Source of the DNA: Chitinophagaceae bacterium
Lineage (GTDB): Bacteria > Bacteroidota > Bacteroidia > Chitinophagales > Chitinophagaceae
Assembly (NCBI GenBank): GCA_018061385.1
Contig: JAGOUF010000105.1
Span: 1 to 7,312 of the forward strand
Direction: 5' to 3'
Length of the DNA: 7,312 bases
Each line of letters opens with the position of its first letter. Within the stretch, counting starts at the first letter, position 1. The position numbers and the translations under genes are program-made. Below, in pieces: positions 1 to 7,312 of the stretch. The notes beneath the pieces are model-generated. The model saw only the letters and a program-made list of their open reading frames with translations, made no database searches and was not told the origin of the DNA.

Positions 1-82
1 CTGTTTTGTCTTGTGCAGCAGCTGGTATGCAAAATGCAACCATTACAACCATAAGTGCAACAAGCATTCGTTTCAGATTCAT
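1..82 (-). CDS. N-terminus of an exported protein (partial, runs off the left edge)
   Basis: Reading the minus strand from an ATG at 82 gives 27 residues before the window ends. They form a classic type I signal peptide: a short basic start (MNLKR), a hydrophobic core (MLVALMVVMVAFCIP) and a small-residue cleavage site, AAA before QDK. The cysteine in the core is preceded by Phe, so a lipoprotein lipobox is unlikely. The mature protein lies outside the window, so no function can be given. The gene follows the GH13 enzyme on the same strand after a 139-bp gap with no convincing terminator hairpin, so co-transcription is possible but unproven. No clear TAnnTTTG element was found directly upstream. 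The call as a real gene rests only on the signal peptide and the start codon. Confidence 0.72.
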   Translation of the reverse strand, partial: MNLKRMLVALMVVMVAFCIPAAAQDKT

Positions 83-221
83 AATTGAAGGTTTTCTGGT
101 TTAAATGAAAAAGTTTAGTTTGTTTTTAGCTATTTTATATTTGCTATATTTTATTTAGTAACTTTTTTATACTCAATTGCCAACTTATTATAGACAATCA
201 ATTGAATGTTTTAGATGCTTT

Positions 222-3104
222 TTATTGTTGAATAATAAATTTTTCTACGCTTCTTTTTCCGTTAATAGTTGTTTGTAATAAATACATACCACTGCTTAAT
301 TTCTTTACATTAAATCCATTGCTATTTATTTGTAATTGATGTTTTCCTTTGGGTTTAAATCCATTGAAAATATTGGCCAATTTTCTTCCATTAAAATCAA
401 TTATAGCTATATCTAATTTGCCACTTTCAGTTAACTCGTATTCTACGATTGATATTTGATTTACAGGGTTAGGAAATAATTTTATTTTAGTATTTCCTAA
501 ATTGGCATTTATATTAATGATTGGTGTAACTACTGTTCCACTTACATTTCTATCTGTATACACATAATATTCTCCAGGTTGTAACAATAAACTTTGTGCA
601 CTACCAGTTGCAGTAAAAGTGGTGCCTGTTAAATAACTATACCATGTGCCAGCAACAGGAAAAGTAACCGTACCAGTTTGTGCTTGAATATCGAAATTGC
701 CCAATACCAAAACTCTTAACCCAAGCTCATTTAATATCATCCATTTAAAACCACTTCCTAAATTCCAAGTAACATTATTGGTTGTAAACGTTGATAAATA
801 TTGAGGGGTGATTTTTAAACGCAACATGGCCGAATAAACATCGTATAAAGATTTTCTGTTGGCATTGGAATAGTAATCCCATTTCACTGGTTTAGGATTG
901 GTTCTACAATCATTATTGATTGTTCCATTTTCGCAAGTATTAATTGAATAATCGTAACCCGTTTCACCAAATTGCCATATCATTTTAGGCCCAGGAATTA
1001 AAGACCAAAAAGCAGCAGCCATTTCGTTACGTTTTAATGCTGTATTCAAATCTTTTGCACTGTAAGAAGAATTGCTGTTACCAAATTGGAGATTTTTATA
1101 CATCAATCTTTCTTCATCGTGGCTTTCTTGATAAGTTATTAAGTGTGGGTTACTCCAACCCCTGTTTGTATGAATACCAGATTGAAAATTAGATTCTGAA
1201 TTAAAGCCCATGGTGGCTTGGTTAAAATTATGATTGCTATTACCCCATAGCAACATTCCATAATTGGCCAATTCTATTTCTTCGTTGTTGGCAGCAAAGT
1301 GTTCTAAAATGCAATAGCTGTTGGGTTCTATGGTTTGCATTTTATCATAAATGCGTTTCCAAATTGCAACTCTACTTGCATCATAATTGCCCCAAGCTCC
1401 AACATTATTTGGGTTGTTTATTTGTGTAAATCCTTTAGATAAATCCCACCTAAATCCATCCACTTTATACTTCACCAACCAATGTTCTACAACTCTATCT
1501 ACAAAATCTTTAGTAGCTTGACTTTCGTGATTAAAATCGTAGCCTACGTTAAAAGGATGCTTTGCATCAACATTAAACCAAGGGCTGTTTGTTGCTGGCT
1601 TGCCTTGGGCTGCGTCCCAATACATTTGTACCATTGGACTTTGTCCAAATGAGTGGTTCAAAGCAATATCTAAAACAACAGCCATTCCCATTTTATGACA
1701 ACTATCTATAAATGCTTTCAACGCATTTTCGGTACCATAAGCTTTATCTGGAGCAAAGTAAAAACTAGGATTATAACCCCAACTATTGTTGCCTTCAAAC
1801 TCATTAATGGGCATTAATTCAATTGTATTTATACCCAATCTTTTTAAATAAGTCAATGTATCTCTTAAGGTGTTCCAGTTGGGTGCTGCAAGAAAATCTC
1901 TTACCAATAATTCATATACAGTTAAGTTCTTTTTATTGGGACGATTGTAGTTGGTTGCTGTCCAATTATATTGAGGTTTTGCTGTTTGAAGAATACTAAC
2001 AATACCAGAAGCTTTACCAGTTGGATAAGGTTTTAAATTAGGGTAAGTTGTGGCTGTAATATATTGATCGTTCCAAGGATCTAATACTTTTTCTGTATTA
2101 TAATCAGCTACTTTTAAGTTGCCATCTATTACATACTGATAGGCATATTCAATACCACTTGTTAAGCCAGTAATTCTAATCCAAAAATATTTTCCATCTA
2201 CCGATTTTTTTAATTGATAGTTGGTGCTTTCTGTCCAATTATTAAAATCTCCAACTACAGAAACACTATTTTTTAACGGTGCATATAATAATAGCGTAGC
2301 AGAAGTATCGCCAAGTTCGTAGTTAATTCCCTCTTTCAATCCAACAGGAGGATCTTGCACTGTAGATGGTGGTGCAACATAAAAACTAATGGTATCTCTT
2401 TTTGTAACAGAACCACTCACCGCTTCTGCAATAATTTGTTGAGTTCCACCAGCAGTAATATTTTGGGAACCTGTAATTTGTGTAACTGTTGTAGCTGTAG
2501 AAATTTGAGTGCCATTGTAATACAACTTCATTGCAGATGCTTCAGATGCATTGGCAGTAATTGAAACAGGATTGCCAATAGTCCAGTTTACAAACTCTGG
2601 TTGTGGGTTATAAGTTGGCTGTTTAAAAGGATTGTCAATTCTAACATTTAAACCTGTTTCATAAACAGGAATGTACATATCGCTACCATCTGTATTGCGT
2701 AGTACATTGTTTCCACTTCCACTTCTAAATAAAATGGCAATTTTTACAATTTTTTCTGTTGAATTGGTAATACCAAAGAAGTTTCTTAAACCTCCTGTAA
2801 TGGTATATTTCCATTTGTTGGCACTAATTTGTGGTGCATTTGCTGCAACATTGGTGCTAGCCCAAGTAAATTTTGAATATTTCCAATCGCTTGAAGAGGT
2901 GCTAGAAGTTGTAATGCAACCAATGTGTACATACACATCTGTAATGGGTGTATAATCTTTTAAACCTTGATTGCCTTTTGTGGCATCTGCAGTAATTTCT
3001 ATTGTGTTTGAAGTTTCTTGAATAAATGAGGGCGACCAGCTTAAAAGCTGTGCACTGCTATTTAGCCATAGCATAAAACAGGCTATAAACAATCTCATTT
3101 TCAT
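222..3104 (-). CDS. Secreted GH13 alpha-amylase-family glycoside hydrolase with CBM48-like E-set and T9SS type A sorting domain
   Basis: This 960-residue protein is predicted to cleave or rearrange alpha-glucans outside the cell or on its surface. A signal peptide (1-18, ending NSSA before Q) leads two beta-rich modules at about 20-148 and 163-243, probably carbohydrate-binding or Ig-like. A CBM48-like E-set follows (about 255-345, with GDFNNW at 285-290). The GH13 barrel starts near LTVYELLVRDF (394-404). The four classical GH13 motifs are present: DIALNHS (479-485), GFRWDLS with nucleophile Asp554, ILEHF with acid/base Glu601, and SHD with Asp663. A C-terminal beta domain (about 775-850) precedes a type IX sorting domain from KLFPNPV (875) to the end, which predicts outer-membrane export. 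I chose the ATG at 3104 (MKMRLF); an ATG at 3098 is equally plausible. An in-frame TTG at 3173 would put 23 residues before the signal peptide and overlap the operator-like repeats. Exact specificity (amylase, pullulanase-like or other) is unresolved; E-set plus barrel suggests branched glucan or maltodextrin. Confidence 0.93.
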   Translation of the reverse strand: MKMRLFIACFMLWLNSSAQLLSWSPSFIQETSNTIEITADATKGNQGLKDYTPITDVYVHIGCITTSSTSSSDWKYSKFTWASTNVAANAPQISANKWKYTITGGLRNFFGITNSTEKIVKIAILFRSGSGNNVLRNTDGSDMYIPVYETGLNVRIDNPFKQPTYNPQPEFVNWTIGNPVSITANASEASAMKLYYNGTQISTATTVTQITGSQNITAGGTQQIIAEAVSGSVTKRDTISFYVAPPSTVQDPPVGLKEGINYELGDTSATLLLYAPLKNSVSVVGDFNNWTESTNYQLKKSVDGKYFWIRITGLTSGIEYAYQYVIDGNLKVADYNTEKVLDPWNDQYITATTYPNLKPYPTGKASGIVSILQTAKPQYNWTATNYNRPNKKNLTVYELLVRDFLAAPNWNTLRDTLTYLKRLGINTIELMPINEFEGNNSWGYNPSFYFAPDKAYGTENALKAFIDSCHKMGMAVVLDIALNHSFGQSPMVQMYWDAAQGKPATNSPWFNVDAKHPFNVGYDFNHESQATKDFVDRVVEHWLVKYKVDGFRWDLSKGFTQINNPNNVGAWGNYDASRVAIWKRIYDKMQTIEPNSYCILEHFAANNEEIELANYGMLLWGNSNHNFNQATMGFNSESNFQSGIHTNRGWSNPHLITYQESHDEERLMYKNLQFGNSNSSYSAKDLNTALKRNEMAAAFWSLIPGPKMIWQFGETGYDYSINTCENGTINNDCRTNPKPVKWDYYSNANRKSLYDVYSAMLRLKITPQYLSTFTTNNVTWNLGSGFKWMILNELGLRVLVLGNFDIQAQTGTVTFPVAGTWYSYLTGTTFTATGSAQSLLLQPGEYYVYTDRNVSGTVVTPIININANLGNTKIKLFPNPVNQISIVEYELTESGKLDIAIIDFNGRKLANIFNGFKPKGKHQLQINSNGFNVKKLSSGMYLLQTTINGKRSVEKFIIQQ

Positions 3105-3141
3105 ATAGGAAAAACATTTAAATAGGCAATCGTTCCAAACC

Positions 3142-3194
3142 AAATGTGTATTTTTAACACATTTAGTATACAAATGTGTACAATCTACACAATA
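3142..3194. promoter_or_regulatory. Operator-like array of alternating half-sites upstream of the GH13 gene
   Basis: Three exact 8-bp half-sites alternate in orientation with starts 15 bp apart: AAATGTGT at 3142, ACACATTT at 3157 and AAATGTGT at 3172. A weaker fourth in phase, ACACAATA at 3187, matches 6 of 8. Adjacent pairs form two overlapping palindromes with 8-bp arms and 7-bp spacers. The array lies 38 to 90 bp upstream of the GH13 start and downstream of the regulator's stop codon, so it is non-coding. On the minus strand the half-site reads CACATTTG, one base from the Bacteroidota -7 element TAnnTTTG; a TTTG lies 20 bp upstream of one copy and another 22 bp upstream of the second. The repeats may therefore include the promoter itself. 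A binding site for the neighbouring Nudix-type regulator is inferred. Confidence 0.6.
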
Positions 3195-3273
3195 TATCCA
3201 AAAAAAACTTCTATTATTTTAACCTTGTGCAAGCAAATAGGCTTAAAAAGCAAAACTTTTATACAAAAAATGT

Positions 3274-4026
3274 CTAAAAGTCAATTCCAATCCACTTTCT
3301 TTTATTTTTTTCGTACTTGTCAAAGTCAAATTTGTACAATTTTCCTGGGCGATGTGGTACATCTTCTTCCATTTCTCCAACATCAATTAGTAAATCCATG
3401 GAAGCAAATTTTTTACGGAAATTTCTTCTATCTAATTCAACACCCAAAATGGCTTCGTATAAATTTTGCAATTCACGTAAAGAAAATTTATCGGGTAATA
3501 AATTAAATCCTAGAGGATGTTCTTGAATTCTTTTTTGTAACCAATTATAACAATAGTCTAAAATTTCTTTATGGTCAAACGCCATTTCTTGTAACGATGC
3601 AATGCTGTGCCAATGCAATTCGTTTTCGTGAATTTTAAGTTGATGGTGCTGAATATTTAATAAAGAGCAATAGGCAACAGTTAGTACTCTACCACCAGGA
3701 TGACGACTTGGTTTACCAAAAGTTTTTACTTGTTCTAAATACACATCATCCATGCCAGTTCTATCAAGTAAAATTCGATTGGCGGCTTCGTCTAAATCTT
3801 CATCATCATCAATTGCAAAGTCGCCCAATAAACTCCACATATTTTTATACAATTCAAAATCGCTTCTAATCAACAAAACTTTTAGTTCATTATTGTCAAA
3901 ACCAAAAATTACACAATCTACTGTTATAGGTACTCTAGGGTAAGATGCAACAAGTTGTTCAACATTTTTAATTAAACCGCCATCTTTCGATTTTATAGCA
4001 GCACGTAAAGCATTGTTTTTTCTCAT
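3274..4026 (-). CDS. Nudix-related transcriptional regulator, NrtR/AraR type (degenerate Nudix domain plus winged helix)
   Basis: This 250-residue cytosolic protein has a Nudix-fold domain (about 31-165, beginning YPRVPITVDCVIFGF) and a C-terminal winged helix (about 174-236: LLPDKFSLRELQNLYEAIL, LDRRNFRKKF, then HRPGKLYKF). That architecture is the NrtR family, whose Bacteroidota members include sugar-responsive regulators such as the arabinose regulator AraR. The Nudix box at 68-92 keeps Gly68, Arg84 and Gly91. The glutamates of the REUxEE core are replaced: Ile85 follows the Arg, and Asp88-Arg89 stand for the Glu pair. Hydrolase activity is therefore unlikely and ligand sensing likely. I chose the ATG at 4026. 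The longer frame starts at a TTG at 4074, inside a promoter element, and would add a hydrophobic segment unsuited to a DNA-binding protein. It is on the same strand as, and directly upstream of, the GH13 gene (169-bp gap), so an alpha-glucan-related effector is a reasonable inference. Confidence 0.9.
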   Translation of the reverse strand: MRKNNALRAAIKSKDGGLIKNVEQLVASYPRVPITVDCVIFGFDNNELKVLLIRSDFELYKNMWSLLGDFAIDDDEDLDEAANRILLDRTGMDDVYLEQVKTFGKPSRHPGGRVLTVAYCSLLNIQHHQLKIHENELHWHSIASLQEMAFDHKEILDYCYNWLQKRIQEHPLGFNLLPDKFSLRELQNLYEAILGVELDRRNFRKKFASMDLLIDVGEMEEDVPHRPGKLYKFDFDKYEKNKRKWIGIDF

Positions 4027-4071
4027 GTATAAAATAATTAATGCAAAAAGGGTGTATATGCTTTTCAACCA

Positions 4072-4079
4072 CAAACCTA
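4072..4079 (-). promoter_or_regulatory. Bacteroidota -7 promoter element for the Nudix-type regulator
   Basis: The minus strand reads TAGGTTTG, an exact match to the Bacteroidota -7 consensus TAnnTTTG. It lies 45 bp upstream of the chosen ATG at 4026, leaving a leader of roughly 40 nt. No clean TTTG -33 box is visible; the -33 region is occupied by the palindrome at 4087-4109. The element overlaps the TTG that would start the longer reading frame, which supports the ATG start. Confidence 0.55.
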
Positions 4080-4086
4080 TTAAAAT

Positions 4087-4109
4087 AATTGTGTACTTTT
4101 TACATATAA
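4087..4109. promoter_or_regulatory. Operator-like palindrome upstream of the Nudix-type regulator
   Basis: This imperfect palindrome has arms AATTGTGTA and TACATATAA around a 5-bp CTTTT spacer. It has the same 23-bp format as the palindrome at 3142-3164 upstream of the GH13 gene and matches it at 17 of 23 positions. It lies 7 bp upstream of the regulator's -7 element, over the expected -33 region, where a bound protein would interfere with transcription. Autoregulation is inferred. The site is also in the divergent gap, 134 bp upstream of the ligA start, so an effect on ligA cannot be excluded but is less likely. Confidence 0.5.
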
Positions 4110-4177
4110 TTTTTAGCGTTTGCTATAACCTTAGTAAAAGTTTATGCAAATTGCAACACTTACTATTAAAGTACTGA

Positions 4178-6364
<2,187 letters not shown>

Positions 6365-6391
6365 CTTTACCATTCACCAAAACGCCTCAAC

Positions 6392-6970
6392 ATGTTTAAA
6401 CAATTAAAAAATGAAACATGGAAACCCTTTGTAATTAAGGGTGCAGATAAGTTAACCAAAAAATATATGGTTAGTAATCTTGGAAGAGTTGCCACTTATA
6501 CAAAATCGCTGGAAGGTGATGGCGAATTAGTAAAACCAATTGGTGGAAATGGTATGGCCAAAGTTACCATTCGTGTTAAAGATGAATCTGTACGTTACAT
6601 GCTACACAGAATGATTGCTGAAACTTTTGTAAAGCCATTAAACAAAACTCAAAAAAGCGTTATTCATCTTAACCATAATAAAAAAGATAATAAAGCCAAT
6701 AATTTAAAATGGGCAAGTCCTAAAGAAGTAACAGCCCACAACTACAATAGTGAGGCAATGCAAGAAGGTTTTAATAAAATGTCTCAACGTTTTATTGATG
6801 CTAAAAAAGGTGTGAAATTAAAATTGACCGAAGTAATTCAAATTAAAAAACTATTGGCCAATCCAAAACGAAAATTGAGTTATCCGCAAATTGCCGAAAA
6901 GTATGGTGTTAGTGAAAGAGCCATTAGTCGTATAAAAAGTGGTGAAAACTGGGGTAAGGTAACTATCTAA
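6392..6970 (+). CDS. NUMOD4/HNH-like protein with C-terminal helix-turn-helix
   Basis: This 192-residue protein starts with a NUMOD4-like DNA-binding motif (about 9-50: TWKPFV, YMVSNLGRVATY). An HNH_3-like segment follows (about 62-108), with HRMIAETFV from residue 72 and then VIHLNHNKKDNKANNLKW (90-107), which fits the family pattern VxHxDxxxxNNxxxNLxW. In it the usual acidic residue after the His is Asn94 and one conserved Asn is Asp99. The C-terminus (about 143-190) is a helix-turn-helix-like region, PQIAEKYGVSERAISRIKSG, ending GENWGKV. These modules are typical of homing endonucleases in introns and phages, but no intron, intein or phage gene lies nearby. It starts 27 bp after ligA with normal-looking composition, which suggests an operon and a resident rather than mobile gene. 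Nuclease activity is uncertain; a DNA-binding or regulatory role is possible. Confidence 0.82.
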   Translation: MFKQLKNETWKPFVIKGADKLTKKYMVSNLGRVATYTKSLEGDGELVKPIGGNGMAKVTIRVKDESVRYMLHRMIAETFVKPLNKTQKSVIHLNHNKKDNKANNLKWASPKEVTAHNYNSEAMQEGFNKMSQRFIDAKKGVKLKLTEVIQIKKLLANPKRKLSYPQIAEKYGVSERAISRIKSGENWGKVTI

Positions 6971-6976
6971 AAAATC

Positions 6977-7011
6977 TTAAAAAGCCAATATTAAACATAT
7001 TGGCTTTTTAA
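6977..7011. terminator. Rho-independent terminator after the ligA / NUMOD4 operon
   Basis: A perfect 14-bp stem (6977-6990 pairing with 6998-7011) closes a 7-nt loop. The core is AAGCCAATA pairing with TATTGGCTT, flanked by an A-run on the left and a T-run on the right. It begins 6 bp after the NUMOD4 gene's stop codon. The A/T symmetry would let it work in both directions, but only the plus-strand use is supported by the gene layout. Confidence 0.9.
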
Positions 7012-7036
7012 CTTATTGCATATTAAATTAAGTACA

Positions 7037-7312
7037 ATGCTTAAAATTATTAAACTTGGTTTATTGGCCGGCGTAATATTATTTATTGTTAGTTATGGCG
7101 GATTATATCTTTCAATAAAATATTTTCCTAGTTTTTTTGTAGAATACAATAACCCTTTATTTAACTCAGATGGTAGTAGAGATTTATTGTTTTACAGCCA
7201 TGCATTTGTAATTAGTTTTTCGCTTGCATGGTTTTGGGAAAGATTTAAAAGTTTATTTATTGGCAACTTTATTTTAAAGGGCATAGAGTTTGGTATCATT
7301 TATAGCTTGATT
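7037..7312 (+). CDS. Integral membrane protein of unknown function (partial, runs off the right edge)
   Basis: An ATG at 7037 opens a frame that stays open for 92 codons to the end of the window. The N-terminus (MLKIIKLGLLAGVILFIVSYGGLY) is a transmembrane segment or uncleaved signal anchor. A loop follows with FFVEYNNPLFNSDGSRDLLF (about residues 34-53). A second hydrophobic stretch (FVISFSLAWFW, about 57-67) and the start of a third (about 83 onward: IEFGIIYSLI) come next. The pattern resembles small multi-pass membrane proteins that I believe are widespread in Bacteroidota without an assigned role; this is recall, not a search. The start is only 25 bp after a strong terminator, and no clear promoter or ribosome binding site is visible, so the promoter may overlap the terminator. 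Confidence 0.75.
   Translation, partial: MLKIIKLGLLAGVILFIVSYGGLYLSIKYFPSFFVEYNNPLFNSDGSRDLLFYSHAFVISFSLAWFWERFKSLFIGNFILKGIEFGIIYSLI

Noticed and set aside
170..205. Two CAATTG palindromes between the GH13 stop and the next exported protein gene, and a half-site-like TACTCAATT at 170-178
   Set aside because: The possible stem has only a 6-bp self-complementary arm and no T-run, so it is not a credible terminator; the half-site has no properly spaced partner.
2355..2955. Plus-strand open frames opposite the GH13 gene (2355-2564 and 2671-2955)
   Set aside because: They are antisense to strongly supported domain sequence, and their translations show no recognisable protein features.
3105..3173. 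TTG-initiated N-terminal extension of the GH13 protein
   Set aside because: It would place 23 non-signal residues before a clear signal peptide and overlaps the repeat array; the ATG at 3104 or 3098 fits better.
3241..3262. Short AAAAG/CTTTT hairpin just after the regulator's stop codon
   Set aside because: The 5-bp AT-rich stem without a GC core is too weak to call a terminator.
3144..3943. Plus-strand open frames opposite the Nudix-type regulator
   Set aside because: They are antisense shadows of a gene with clear family motifs, with no start context or protein features of their own.
4027..4074. TTG-initiated extension of the Nudix-type regulator containing a hydrophobic segment
   Set aside because: The TTG lies inside the exact -7 promoter element, and a membrane segment does not fit a soluble DNA-binding protein.

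Overview
The window looks like chromosomal DNA of a Bacteroidota bacterium, probably of the Chitinophagales/Chitinophagaceae type (the lineage is inferred). Three things point there. The long secreted enzyme ends in a type IX secretion (Por) C-terminal sorting domain. The DNA is AT-rich and start codons lack Shine-Dalgarno sequences. An exact Bacteroidota -7 promoter element (TAnnTTTG) lies upstream of the regulator gene. No rRNA, tRNA, CRISPR array, insertion sequence or phage gene was seen.

Layout. The left half is on the minus strand. In transcription order it holds a Nudix-related transcription factor of the NrtR/AraR type (3274-4026), a large secreted GH13 alpha-glucan-active enzyme with CBM48-like and T9SS domains (222-3104), and the signal-peptide end of another exported protein that runs off the left edge (1-82). 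The right half is on the plus strand: NAD-dependent DNA ligase ligA (4244-6364); 27 bp later a NUMOD4/HNH/helix-turn-helix protein (6392-6970); a strong intrinsic terminator (6977-7011); and the start of an integral membrane protein of unknown function that runs off the right edge (7037-7312). Three genes have in-frame TTG-initiated extensions upstream of the chosen ATG. I rejected these because they overlap promoter or operator-like DNA or would put a spurious hydrophobic segment on a cytosolic protein.

How the parts fit. The regulator has a Nudix fold whose catalytic glutamates are replaced, plus a C-terminal winged helix, so it should sense a ligand rather than hydrolyse one. The non-coding DNA upstream of the GH13 gene holds three exact 8-bp half-sites (AAATGTGT / ACACATTT) in alternating orientation at a strict 15-bp period, plus a weaker fourth in phase. 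A palindrome of the same 23-bp format, matching at 17 of 23 positions, lies just upstream of the regulator's own -7 element. The simplest reading is a small local regulon in which the Nudix-type regulator controls itself and the surface alpha-glucan enzyme. This is the most interesting hypothesis in the window. The ligA / NUMOD4-HTH pair looks like a housekeeping operon carrying a possibly domesticated homing-endonuclease-derived protein. All gaps between genes are shorter than 300 bp; the longest (4027-4243) is described under its promoter, operator-like and hairpin entries.
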